The notes under the pieces: model-generated | Databases searched by the model: none | The model's input: the letters and a program-made list of their open reading frames with translations, nothing else | Told to the model about the DNA's origin: nothing | Shown here: positions 21,703-32,550 of the stretch, piece by piece | Layout of the letters: every line of letters begins with the position of its first letter | Position numbering within the stretch: the stretch's first letter is position 1 | Origin: Gnetum montanum | Lineage: Eukaryota > Streptophyta > Gnetopsida > Gnetales > Gnetaceae | Assembly: GCA_015680685.1 (NCBI GenBank) | Contig: MNCI01026912.1 | Location: forward strand, 346,649 to 410,648 | DNA: 64,000 bases | Reading direction: 5' to 3' | Position numbers and translations under genes: made by a program

Positions 21703-21784
21703 GCCATCTATGAATTACAATTAGGTTGCACGTGAACACTCGTGACTTCTATGGTTGAGTGTTGGAATACCCAACCACTCATCA
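21703..21784 (+). repeat. C 3' LTR, last part after A2
   Basis: It resumes with the duplicated gccat (21703-21707), matches the 3' end of C's 5' LTR remnant (5603-5682) and ends ACTCATCA. This proves that A2 inserted into C's LTR. Confidence 0.85.
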
Positions 21785-22375
21785 AAGACTAACTACTAAA
21801 ACAACTGTAAAAAGAAGCTAGCATGAAGAAATTAAAGCATCTACAACAAACCACTATGTTGAGTAACTATCAAACGAGAGTCTAAGATATCATAACAAAA
21901 ATTCTATACAAAAAACAACGAACACAACTATAGAAAAGAGGTAGATGATTAGACAAAGATAGAAGGAACAAAGAAAAATAGAAAAGAATAGAGGCTTCAT
22001 GTGAAGGTAGTGACAATGTTGGAATAGATAATATATATATTATATAAAAGGTGGCTAAGAGTGTGTAGCCTATAAAAGTTCATAGATGTTTAACTTCACA
22101 GCCATTCATAAAATGCCTAAAGTACAACTAGCCAGACATTCCCCTCCCTTTGAAGTAAATGTTGGATTAAGAACATTTAACGAGACCATATGACTAGAAC
22201 TATAGATAACACCATCTATTCCTCCCCATCCTTCATATCTAACTTGTGTTATTGGCCAAAAATTTTTTCATTGTAAGTCTACTCTCAAACCTGGTAAGCT
22301 TGTTTACATTGCATGCTTTGCAATAAAGAGTCTTTAATTTCTTCTCCAACTGATATCTTTGCTATAGCAAGGAAG
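21785..22375. other. Unassigned DNA between C and the Tat-like element
   Basis: AT-rich DNA with short AT runs (near 22030-22045). I see no ORF, LTR or other recognisable feature. It may be older host or repeat sequence. Confidence 0.5.
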
Positions 22376-25269
22376 TGTTGTCACATTTATACCATTTGAT
22401 GGAGCAAATTTTATGAAATAATGCTAAAATTAAATTGTATAATCTAACTTTTTATTGATGATTGAAAGATAACACACTAGCATACAAAGAATTAGATTAT
22501 TTACTTAAAAGTACAATAGTAGGAAGCATGATTAAATTATGAACATTGTTGAAGGGAAAATGAATGGAAAGTACTTTCAAGATGTGCACATTTCAAGCTT
22601 AGTACAAAGTATTCATAATTTTAGAACAAAAAACCAAAGGCATGATAAAGAAAATGGAATTAATGAAAGCTTTGTTTTAGCTGAAGGAAGAGTTTCTAGC
22701 CAAAGGATGTAAAATTTGTGGTTTTCCTATGTAAAAAAAAAATATAGCAGTTATGGAACTTCACACTAGGATTCACTTCTACCTAGCAATAACGTCAATG
22801 AACATCATCAAATCGGTTGAATATGCATCCCATTTTTACTCCATATATGGGATCATTGTGCACATAAAAATCCTATAGCCCAACAACTATTTGGTAATAT
22901 TTCAACATTTTAAAACATTCTAGCTTTCTAGCAATAGAAATGATGTTGAAAATTCTTCTTTCACTTAGGATCGTTTATCAACTTTGGGTCAATATATGAT
23001 GGATCATCACCATGGGTGTCAGGCAATAATGGTTCGTTTTACATAAGCCCTACAACTCGTGAAAGAATGAGCTATGAAAGATTAGTGTTTTGTTTAGATA
23101 GTCACTCCCTAGATCTAGGTGAAAGAAACAACAAGGCTACTAAAAATTATTAAATATTAAACTTGCTATACAACACAAATTGCAACAAAATGGGAAGTAA
23201 AAATGAATCACAAGATCTATGGAAAATGAGAAGCATCTAAGGGCAGCAAGTAATAGCCCTCATGACAAATCTCTATTTCAGTGTGAATGGAGTTGTGTGA
23301 AGTGGCTTTCATGTTTTTCTTTCTTGTTGTTCATAGTGATCAAGCTACATCAAGGGTTTGGTGAGCTGCTGCCACCATGGTGATGCTGAATCTACTTCTG
23401 GAAGTGGTGGAAACCTAGAAACCCTAAATGCAACTGAATTTACTCCTTCGATGTTAAAGCAATGACGTGGCCAAGCAACTCTTTTGCACCTCTACCACAT
23501 GTTGGGTGGGCACTAACGACATCAAATTTGAGACTTTCAAGCATGAGTTGCTGTAGCTACCCATATTCTTGTTGAACAGCATCCACGAGGCAAATCACAG
23601 CAAATGCAAACCCTTTTCTTAGCACCTAACACTAGCGGAACCAAGGCAACGACTCTAACTACAGAAAGATCTAAGAGCAGTTGCCAAGATAACATGAGTA
23701 GAAGGCATGGAAGATGCAACGTGTCTAGCTACAAACCTTCATCCTTGCATCATGCGACAGAATACAAACCCTTGTCCATGCAATGCACTTGGCATGATCA
23801 TGAATCATCATAAAATGAGAATTTTAATTAACTAATACTATGTCAAAGACATAGCATTATATATATATATATATATATATAGTTATAATTTAAGTTTTTA
23901 TAATAATTTGTATAAATAAAGAGGGAGGAGATTATTCAAGAGGAAACTTGCCAACTTTGGCTCAAATTTTTCATAATTTCCTTGATATTTATAAGGTTGT
24001 GATTACCAAGAAGAAACTTGCCAACTATAAAAGTTATAACTTCCTAATGTGGTTATGAATAAACTTCTTAGATATTTTTTATTCACCTTAACCTTCCATG
24101 ATGATTGTAACTACCTTGAAACCACTATAAAAAAGCTTCAAGGGTGTGTTTGTGGAGATACTTAGAAGAATATTGAACATTGTAAAAGCATGGATTTCTA
24201 AAGACATCAATTCAACTACATTTTTTAATCCTATGAGTTTCTTTTCTTCCCATTTTGTTTTAGTTTCTTAACTAATGGTCTAGATAGTGTTGTGCTTGGC
24301 ATTTAATTTTGGATTTTATAGATTATTCTTATAGCTCTCTTTTTGTGCAATATTAGACTTCTATTAGTTTTTCCATATAAGAACTTATGTTATCTTAGAA
24401 AAGCATTTTGAGCAATTTAATAGAAATGTCTTATAGAAATTACCTATTTGAGTCTTGAAGGTCTAGGAAAATCTTTGATACTTTGACTTGCTTTAAATAG
24501 CCTCATTCTATTTAAAGTTTATTACCTTTGAATTTCAATCTTGAAATTGTCAATTTTTTTTGCTAGCTCTATTGTTTGCAATTCTTGACAACTATTAACT
24601 AGCCAAACAAAAGCGTGTACATGTTATTTACAAAAAGTTTTGGTAATGTAATACGATTATCTTTTATGAAATTATTTGTTGGGCCTAGAGGGTTTTGACA
24701 ATTCGTAATATTTAGATTGAATTGGAATTACTTTATTTTGAAGTTTTTCATCATGTTTAATTTATCTCCCCTAAATTTCTGAGATTCACACAATTCTGCT
24801 TTCTTTTCTTTTCTCTTTCTAAATCCTTTGAATCTTGCTCTATTTCTAGTTTTCTTGTGGAATTCTCTCACTGGGGAAAATTAGGAGTAGATTAGTTAAA
24901 TTTTGCTTAAGCATTTTTGTGAAATTTTATGTGTTTCAATTAGCGTACTATAGGGACTATATAGACTAAGTAATTTGACAAAATAGGAATCTTTAATAAC
25001 TCACCGTATGTGACAAAGCTAGCTAAATTTCTTTATGATAGTCAATTATAGTTTCATACACAAACCTAAGCATTTCAACATTCACAATAGGAAACACATA
25101 CTCACATTTAGTTCATTTCATAACCATTTAGTTTATTTGAAAGTATCTAAGCCTTGGTGTTGCTAGAAGACCAGTAAGCACCTAAATCCTATTCTAAGGA
25201 ACACCTTCATTTCCCATGACTTCAAGTCACAAGACCAAAGGCCCAAACATTAGCGGTCCCAAACGATCA
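22376..25269 (+). repeat. Tat-like element 5' LTR
   Basis: It starts TGTTGTCACATTTATACC and ends near GGTCCCAAACGATCA. It aligns over its length with 51418-54362. A less AT-rich block (about 23330-23800) lies inside it, and an (AT)n microsatellite (23858-23880) is absent from the other LTR. The exact 3' end is uncertain by a few bases. Confidence 0.75.
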
Positions 25270-25282
25270 CTAATAGTTCTTT

Positions 25283-25299
25283 TGGTACTAGAAGGAGGG
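25283..25299 (+). other. Tat-like element primer binding site
   Basis: TGGTACTAGAAGGAGGG lies 13 bp after the estimated LTR end. It resembles the TGGCGCTAGAAGGAGGG-type site I recall from plant Tat/Retand-like elements. Confidence 0.5.
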
Positions 25300-25699
25300 T
25301 AGGACATTTGTTATCTAAGTACATTACATTTAAATAGTTTGATAGTCTTAGCGCATCAACAGTTCTTTTATTGCTATGAGGTCTTAAAAATTAGATACTA
25401 TTTTGAATTCATGACCAAACAAACTGATAGTTTAGAATATTTCAAAAGTTCTAAAGAAATTCTTGATTATAAGGTTGATTCTTCATCAAAAGAAGAATAG
25501 AAAAGGGTTCTTGAGTTTTGAACAAATAGTGGAGTAAAGACTAGAAGGATAAGAAGATCACCCCTTTAGTCTGGTTTAATAGTCTATAAGAGAAAGTCAA
25601 AGAGATATAAGAGTTTAACCACCAAAAGGAATTCTAGTGAGATAGCTAACCCACAATCAATGAATCCTTGGCAAGGAGTTACATCATTAAGAGTTTAAA

Positions 25700-26810
25700 A
25701 CTACAATGATATTCTTAAGGCAGTTTACAAATATTTTCCTAAGCCTTTTATTCTTGGAAAAGCTTATTTAGCTAAAGAATACATTCACTTATTTCAGTTA
25801 GCTTTAGCTCATGCAAATATTCAACACCAAAATCAAGCTTGTAGGTTGTTTGTGGAAAATTTAAAGGATATGGCTCAAATTTGGTATTCAAACTTGCCAA
25901 GCAATAGTATCATAAGTTAAGATGATATGAAAAGTCTTTTCTTGGCCTAGTTTGACAATCAATTAGATCAACAACAACTATATTGTGGGCTAGTACAAGC
26001 TAAGTAAGGAGTTAAATTAGAGATTTCAATATTAACTTTCAACAAATTTGTGGACTCTTTCAAAGACAAGATAGACCATCAAATGAAATGCTTAGAGATA
26101 CTTATCTTAAGGCTATGAAGCCCAATATTTCAATCTGGTTCAGAAGAACTCCAAACTTGCTAACATTGAATGATTACTTTAGTGAATCTATACAACTAGA
26201 AAAACAACTGAACTTGAATAATGAAGAAATTATCACAAGTCAAAAATTGGAAGAGAAAATTAGAATCCTAGTACAAAATTTTTTCCAACTTAAAGCATTA
26301 CCAAGAGCATCTCATATTAAGATAGAGTAAGAATATGAAGGCAAAGAATATAACAAGGGATAGGTAATAAGAGACTTGCCCAACAAAGTAGTGAAACTAT
26401 CAAAAGCTTTGGCAAAAGTTGAAATCAAGGAAGAAAAGAAAAATAGAAAATATAAGCATCAAGATACTATGTTAGTAGAAGATGAGGATGAAAGTGATCT
26501 TGCTATGTCTAACTTCCTTGATATTGAATTAGATAATGAGCTATATATTGTTCATTATGCAAGAAAATCTTCTAATGATAGATCTAGTAATACCTCTTCT
26601 CTATCAAGTTCTAAAGATGATATATCGTCAAATGAAGAGTGTAGTAATAATGAAGAAAATGCATATAATCTACGATCAAAAGAAAGATTAACTATTTCCA
26701 GGCCTCCAAACATCATTTCTGATCCATCCACTACGAGAAAGGTTTTTGAAACAAGTAGAAGAGAAAAAATAAAAATAAAGAGGATCAAGTAGAGCAAAGT
26801 ACTCAAAATC
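25700..26810 (+). pseudogene. Tat-like Gag
   Basis: The Gag core is readable near 25740-25960 (EYIHLFQLALAHANI, CRLFVENLKDMAQIWYSNL, LPSNSII). It continues near 26040-26330 (AMKPNISIWFRRTPNLLTLNDYF). A basic and then acidic, serine-rich segment lies at 26376-26810. Several stops and frame changes break it. Gag forms the cytoplasmic particle in which reverse transcription happens. The start codon is not certain. Confidence 0.65.
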
Positions 26811-27039
26811 AAACTCTTAATAAATGGATGAAGAAACCAGGCTTTTATGGAGATGGAGAGTATGATCTAGTTGAGGAATTAAACATGTTAAGGCCAACAT
26901 CAACATATATCAATTGTTACAAATAGGAGATCAACAAAGAAAGGCTTTAGAGTTCATTAAAGGTAAAAAGAGAGTAGGAGATTCATAGTTAAGCTACATG
27001 TCTAACATTGATAAGATAACAAAAACTAACTATGATTGT

Positions 27040-27260
27040 ACTCTTGATAAAGAAGCTCCTCATTTTCTTTTGATAATAAAATTAAAGGATAAATATCTTC
27101 ATAATTTTTTGGTTGATTCTGAAGCTACATCTACTATCATGTTGTTGTCTAAATGTAAAAAACTTGGTTGAACTCCTAAACGATCCAATAAAAAGATTAT
27201 TCAAGTGGACAAAAGTAGAGTGAAGATTGTGGATCAGCTACCAAATGTTCTATTATAAAT
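27040..27260 (+). pseudogene. Tat-like aspartic protease relic
   Basis: APHFLLIIKLKDKYLHNFLVDSEATSTIMLLS matches in outline the retropepsin segment ending V-D-x-G-A-T. Here the active-site Gly is Glu (DSEAT). It lies between Gag and the first RNase H. Stops follow. Confidence 0.5.
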
Positions 27261-27479
27261 AACTTCTAAACCTCATATAAAAAGTTATCAGATATACCAA
27301 ATTCACATAGTCTTTTGTTGAGTAGAAGTTGGAGTAAGAATTTCTCAGGTTACATATCAACAAATTATTCTCATATGTGGCTACCTTGGAAAGGGGAGCC
27401 AAATCAAATATACATATGTAGTGAACCTTTGATGATGGAAAACATTACTTCAAATGGGAAGAATAAAGTTTTTGAAACA

Positions 27480-27930
27480 ATAGTTGTTGAATCAAAAATT
27501 TGCACACTTCAAGAAGTTTATAACTTGGAAAAGGAGAAATCTCAAGATAAGAGCAAGTGGGAATTGTACTTTGATAGTTCTTATAACTCCAAAGGTGCAG
27601 GAGCTAGAATAAATAGCAAGGCTGAATATGAAGCTTTATGTATTGGTATTAAAAAAACATTGGAAATGGGAATTGAGGTAATCACCATAAAAGCATATTA
27701 AAGATTGATATGTGAACAAATCAATGGAAATTATGTAGTCAAAAGTTCATTCTTGCAACATTATAAATAACTAGTTTGCAAAATGTTGGGTCAGTTTTAT
27801 TATTATAAAACAGAACATATAGGTAGAAAGGATAATCATATAGCGAATAACTTAGCAAAGGTAGCTTCAACATTAGATGAAAAAAGAATAGAAAATTATG
27901 GAGTAGTAATTGAAAATGAACATCAAACAT
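27480..27930 (+). pseudogene. Tat-like first RNase H (archaeal-type), upstream of RT
   Basis: KWELYFDSSYNSKGAGARI, then AEYEALCIGIKKTLEMGIEV, then ICEQINGNYVVKSS, then HIGRKDNHIANNLAKVAS follow the plant RVT_3/RNase H-like family in order. The first Asp and the Glu of the active site are present. The segment where GDS is expected reads AY-stop, so a catalytic Asp is lost. This domain precedes RT, as in one type of plant Tat polyprotein that carries two RNase H domains. Confidence 0.7.
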
Positions 27931-28129
27931 AAGTACCAAATACATAAAGCATTTACAAGTATTCGAAGATGATGATCAATTGCTTAGGTTGTTGAGGAAT
28001 AAGCAAGAATTTGAAAGTCAAATCATACCTGGAACAACATCAAGGTTTAAGGTAATTGATTACAAACATGAATTTAGCAATAATCTGCTTACTAAAAAAA
28101 GATATATAGAACCTAGATGATCAAGCTTA

Positions 28130-28890
28130 TAAAGCAATGAATCTTGGATCTACAAAAACTCCAAAGATGTTAAATGTCACAAAGGAAAAGGATTTAGTGC
28201 TTAAGAAAAAATTTATTATTGCTCCTAAAAATTTTTCTTTTAAACTTGATGTGATGACACATACAATTCATTTAATAAATGGTTGTAAAATGGTTAAGCA
28301 AAAACCAAGGAAATTTAATCTATTGTTTCAACTAGCTATGGAAGTTGACATATTGCAAGATCAAATCATATATTTGATCTAATATTTGACATGGCTTGCT
28401 GATCTTGTTCTAGTAAGAAAGAAGAATGGTGCTACCAGTCTTTGTGTGGATTTCAGAAATTTGAATGAACCCTCTGAAAAAGATAAGTACCCATTTCCTA
28501 AAATTGATGAAATGTTGACCAAAGTATCAGGATGTCAAGTGTACTCCTTAGATGGACTTTCAGGCTATAATCAGATTATTGTAGATAAGGGTGATAGATA
28601 TAAAATAGCATTTATCACCAAATGGGGGACATTTTCTTACAAAAGAATGTCATTCATATTATCAAATGTTAGAGCTACTTTCCAAAGAGCAATGGACTTA
28701 GCTTTTAAAGATTTGATAGATGAGTTCATTGTGGTTTATTTAGATGATATTATTGTCTATTCAAAAAGGAAGGAAGATCATATTAGTCATCTTCAATAAG
28801 TTTTTGACAAATGTCATGAATATGGTATTTTATTAAATCCTAAGAAGTGTATCTTCAGGATTAAATTTGGAAGTTTTCTAGGTCACATGA
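28130..28890 (+). pseudogene. Tat-like reverse transcriptase
   Basis: The RT core reads well: LVLVRKKNGATSLCVDFRNLN, YPFPKIDEML, LDGLSGYNQI, WGTFSYKRMSF and FQRAMDLAFKDLI. The catalytic box YLDD is intact at 28737-28748. A stop near 28380 splits off the upstream part and TAA at 28797 breaks the frame before KKCIFRIKFGSFLGHMI. The catalytic residues survive but the polyprotein frame does not. Confidence 0.85.
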
Positions 28891-29570
28891 TCTATCAAGA
28901 AGGAATTGCTATAGATGACACACGAATTCAAGAAATACAAAATATTGAGCATTCAACAATTAAAAGGTCTCTTAGATCTTTCTTTGGAAAGATAAATTTC
29001 GTTAATAAATTTACTTCAAGATTCATTGAAATTACTAAACCTTTAATGCAAATGCTAAAGAAAGATATCCTAGTAAGGAAAACACCAAGAATCAAAGAAA
29101 GCTTTAGCAAAAATTAAAATGGCTATTCAAAAAGCTCCCTACTTAGTAAGATCAAGATTGAAGGAAGGTTTTTGATTATATGCTTTTGCTTTAAAGAATT
29201 CAATATCTGCTGCTTCAACGCAAAAAAAAAGAAGGTCAAGATGAACCAATTGGATTTTTTGGGTATCAATTGAAAGGTTCAAAATTAAATTATTCAAACT
29301 TAGAGAAACAAGCATTCGCAATCATTAAATCACTTTAGCATATCAAATATTACTTGGAAAGCTCATTGATTCATATTATGCTAATAGAGCCTACAGTCAA
29401 ATAATTCTTGGCTCAAAATGAGATTAGATTGAAAAGAGGGAAGTGGCTCATAAAACTTCAAGGTTTTAGATTTTCATTATGCAAAACTATTAAAGGAATG
29501 CGATTAGCCAAGTTAATGGCTAGAGAAAACGAGATATGTGTGCTAAAAACTCATGAAAGAAATTGATATG
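28891..29570 (+). pseudogene. Tat-like RT connection and second RNase H
   Basis: IQNIEHSTIKRSLRSFFGKINFVNKF is the RT thumb/connection. The RNase H-like part follows in two frames: a degraded YAFAL segment, then DEPIGFFGYQLKGSKLNYSN, EKQAFAIIKSL and KRGKWLIKLQGF. Frameshifts near 29115 and 29225 break it. Confidence 0.65.
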
Positions 29571-29689
29571 ATGAAATTCCAGAATTCCTAAACATAAAAA
29601 AGGTTCCAAATAATTTAATTGCAAATTAGAAAAGTGTTTTTTAAAAAAAAGGAAAATAAATTTATGATTAAATATGGAATTTTATATAG

Positions 29690-30628
29690 GAATAATTTCA
29701 GGGGGTTTTGTTGAAATGTGTTCATAAAGATCAAGTCAATCCTATTTTAGACCAATTCCATGATCATGCTAATTTATGTTATGTGTCTCCTAAGTACACT
29801 ATGCAACGTATACTCCATTATGATTTTTATTGGCCAAGAATGTGCCAAGATATTAGCTTGAAAATTCAAAAATGGTATAAATGTCAAATTCATGGGGTCA
29901 AAAATCAAAAAGGCTAGAGCTCCCTTAAAACTGATAATTGTGAATGGACCATTTCAGGAATGGGGTTTAGATTGTATTCACACAATTACTCCTTTAAGAG
30001 TTAGGCATAAGTTTATTCTCATGGCCACCAATTATTTTACTAAATGATCTAAAGTAAAAGCTCAAAGAAACTATTCAGTATTAGATGTAATTAAGTTCCT
30101 AGAAGATCAAATTCTAAGTCGCTTTGGTATGCCTAAAGTATTGGTATCTGATAATGGACCTGCTTTTCAATTTGAGAAGTTTATAACATTGGCATCAAAG
30201 AAATCGATTTTTCAATTTTCTTCTTCTAATTATTATTCACAAGGAAATGCCTTAGCTAAATCTACAAATAAAAAGTTTTTTTTCCCCATTAAAAAGTCAA
30301 TGGAGGGAAATCCAAGAAATTGGACTAACTGTATTAGGTTTAAAAAAGCTATTGGGACATTAGCTTATAATTTGATTTTTGGTTTGCCTACAAGAGTTAA
30401 AAATAAAATTTTAAGCTTAGCCTCCAATTTTGTACAAAGGTGTAGTGAAAAAATAGATAAAAATAAAAATTGCATGACCTTTCTTATTAGAAGGGAAGCT
30501 GAAATGGATAGAGTTAAGGATAATCTATTAGAAAATGCTTCGTTAAAAGATGGTTTGATAGAAAGGTCATTAAAAGAACTTTTAAAGCTGATGATCTAGT
30601 GTTATTATGGAATATGAATAAACCTAAT
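29690..30628 (+). pseudogene. Tat-like integrase, split by element B
   Basis: The N-terminal zinc-binding part (FHDHANLCYVSPKYTMQRIL, YWPRMCQDI, KWYKCQIHG) has lost one of its two cysteines (KWYKC). The core has Asp in GLDCI (29970-29972) and Asp in VSDNGPAFQF (30150-30152). The expected catalytic Glu is Lys in NALAKSTN (30258-30260). The C-terminal part runs to ADDLVLLWNMNKPN and is cut by element B. It resumes at 49112 with FSARWLGPFQINKQLSEDTYKLSRL. Integrase would insert the cDNA into the genome; this copy cannot. Confidence 0.8.
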
Positions 30629-30833
30629 TGATGAGTCATCATTTGTCAAGCCCCGATGTCAAATACCCGACATCAGAGCCAAGAAGCAACATCGGATATC
30701 CAATGTCATCACTTCTGGGCTGACCTATAAATATAGCACTTGGGCACTCAAATTAGATAGTATGTAGAACGTATGAAGTAGGGAGAAAGTTTTAGTTTTC
30801 AATTTCTTTTCCTTAGAGTTTGTTATTCCCAGT
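30629..30833 (+). repeat. B 5' LTR, first part (U3)
   Basis: It starts TGATGAGTCATC. U3 holds an imperfect inverted repeat GATGTCAAATACCCGACATC (30657-30676) and a second GATATC-centred unit ACATCGGATATCCAATGT (30688-30705), then TATAAATA. It is cut by A3 at 30833, with duplication ccagt. Confidence 0.85.
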
Positions 30834-31641
30834 TGATGAGTCACCATTTAACCCAGCTGCGATATCGCGTATGCGATATCACGTACACGATATCCTAGCC
30901 TGTCTCCTCATCTATAAATAAGAGGCAAGAAATTCCAATAGGAAGTAAATTTTAGAGTTAAGTTTGATTTTAGTTTTTTCTTTTCTTCTCAACCCTTTTC
31001 CTCCCAGTATATGCCCGCAGTGTGGTGAATGTAATCGTATGGCATCCTTTATTCGAGTGTGACGTACTTGGACATGCACATGACCAGCAATAAAGATCAA
31101 GATTACTTCATCATTGCAACATTCACTTAGTTCAATTAATTATTTATTTAATTTTTATTTACTACTTTCCTAGTTAATCTCTTCTCACCCTTAAACTCCT
31201 GTTAAACACGGAATGAGTACGACTTGATTATGAGCATTTAAGTGTGACTACTTGGTAATCCAATAGCGTACCTAGGATCTGCGCTTGGTAATCCCAATGG
31301 TAGTCATGCACAAAGTCCAAGATATATACAGATAATCGAGGAATGGATGCTCATCACACTTAGGCTAGCTAGATTCTCTCTCACCCTTTCTCTCTTAGCT
31401 TAGTCAATATTACTTTCCATTGTCCTCAGGAGTAGCATTAACATATAAACACATCATACACCTCATTTTGGACTAAACCATACATGACAAAGTTAACACT
31501 AGTCTAGATGGGAAGACAACGAACTGCGACCTAAGGATAACTGTCTTGATACCACAACTAGTCCATCTGCAGAGTTCGACTGGATCGCATGTGTAACGCT
31601 CGTATTCGTATGGTTGTGTAGGGGTACCTCACCACTCATCA
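30834..31641 (+). repeat. A3 5' LTR
   Basis: 808 bp, TGATGAGTCACC...CTCATCA. Three GATATC boxes lie at 30861-30894, with a TATA box at 30913-30920 and an AATAAAGATCAAGATT poly(A) signal near 31089. The TATA-proximal part matches the 3' LTR at 39438. Confidence 0.88.
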
Positions 31642-31660
31642 TTAGCACCGTTGCTAGGGA
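31642..31660 (+). other. A3 primer binding site
   Basis: TTAGCACCGTTGCTAGGGA directly after the LTR end, a tRNA-Asp-type site with a few changes. Confidence 0.7.
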
Positions 31661-31726
31661 CAGTGCTAGTTATTTAGATTAGTTATATCATACAGGGTCA
31701 CTGTATAGGAATTAACGATATATCTC

Positions 31727-32486
31727 TGATGAGTGGCGAGGTACCCCTACACTCCACCATATGAATACGAGCGTACACACGNNNNNNNNNNNNNNNNNNN
31801 NNNNNNNNNNNNNNNNNNNNNNNNNNNNNNNNNNNNNNNNNNNNNNNNNNNNNNNNNNNNNNNNNNNNNNNNNNNNNNNNNNNNNNNNNNNNNNNNNNNN
31901 NNNNNNNNNNNNNNNNNNNNNNNNNNNNNNNNNNNNNNNNNNNNNNNNNNNNNNNNNNNNNNNNNNNNNNNNNNNNNNNNNNNNNNNNNNNNNNNNNNNN
32001 NNNNNNNNNNNNNNNNNNNNNNNNNNNNNNNNNNNNNNNNNNNNNNNNNNNNNNNNNNNNNNNNNNNNNNNNNNNNNNNNNNNNNNNNNNNNNNNNNNNN
32101 NNNNNNNNNNNNNNNNNNNNNNNNNNNNNNNNNNNNNNNNNNNNNNNNNNNNNNNNNNNNNNNNNNNNNNNNNNNNNNNNNNNNTCTTTATTGCCGTACA
32201 CAACTTGGGTTCAGGTTACAAGCTGCTCGAATAAAGAGCCGTTCACTCTAGGACTCCTACTGCGGGCACATGGGGAAAAATTCTAACTCTGGAGTGATCA
32301 ATCTGCCAAAGCTTTGCTACACTAGCCAGGATTGGGAAATGAAGGGAGTGCCGCCTCTTATTTATAGATATCACGACGGGACGCAATATCGCGTATGCGA
32401 TATCGCAGGAGAAGACGCAATATCACGTATGCGATATCGTAGGAGAAGACGCGATATCGCGGCCCAGTGCAAGTTGCGTCTCATCA
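31727..32486 (-). repeat. Antisense solo LTR 1 (A-related subfamily), N gap inside
   Basis: It is flanked by atctc (31722-31726 and 32487-32491). It reads TGATGAGTGGCGAGG...GTCTCATCA, the reverse complement of an A-type LTR, with no internal region. In LTR sense it has a TATA box and two palindrome units plus a half unit spaced 34 bp (at 32383, 32417 and 32451). Ns fill 31782-32184. R/U5 differs from A1-A3, so it is a separate subfamily. An intact duplication suggests it formed by LTR-LTR recombination after a fairly recent insertion. Confidence 0.88.
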
Positions 32487-32550
32487 ATCTCTTAGGAAGA
32501 AGAAATCATTACAAAAAGTCACATATAAATTCACACAAAATTTCACAACC

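Larger units (their letters stand above)
5347..21784 (+). mobile_element. Element C: older Athila-like element with protease relic, interrupted by A2
   Basis: It comprises a 5' LTR remnant (5347-5682), a decayed primer site, gag-protease relic, inter-ORF block, ORF2, polypurine tract and a 3' LTR split by A2 (14446-15198 and 21708-21784). The two LTR pieces match each other over the CATAGGCTA...CTCATCA part. It is more diverged than A or B, with many stops and frame changes, and is probably the oldest member of this group here. The left flank is lost in the A1 fusion, so no target duplication can be shown. Confidence 0.8.

Noticed and set aside
22376-25269. Segmental duplication shared with 51418-54362
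   Set aside because: The two copies flank a gypsy coding region in the right order, with a primer-site-like sequence after the first and a purine tract before the second, so they are better read as LTRs.
30129-30599. Working integrase
   Set aside because: The catalytic Glu is replaced by Lys, a zinc-ligand Cys is missing and the frame is split by element B.
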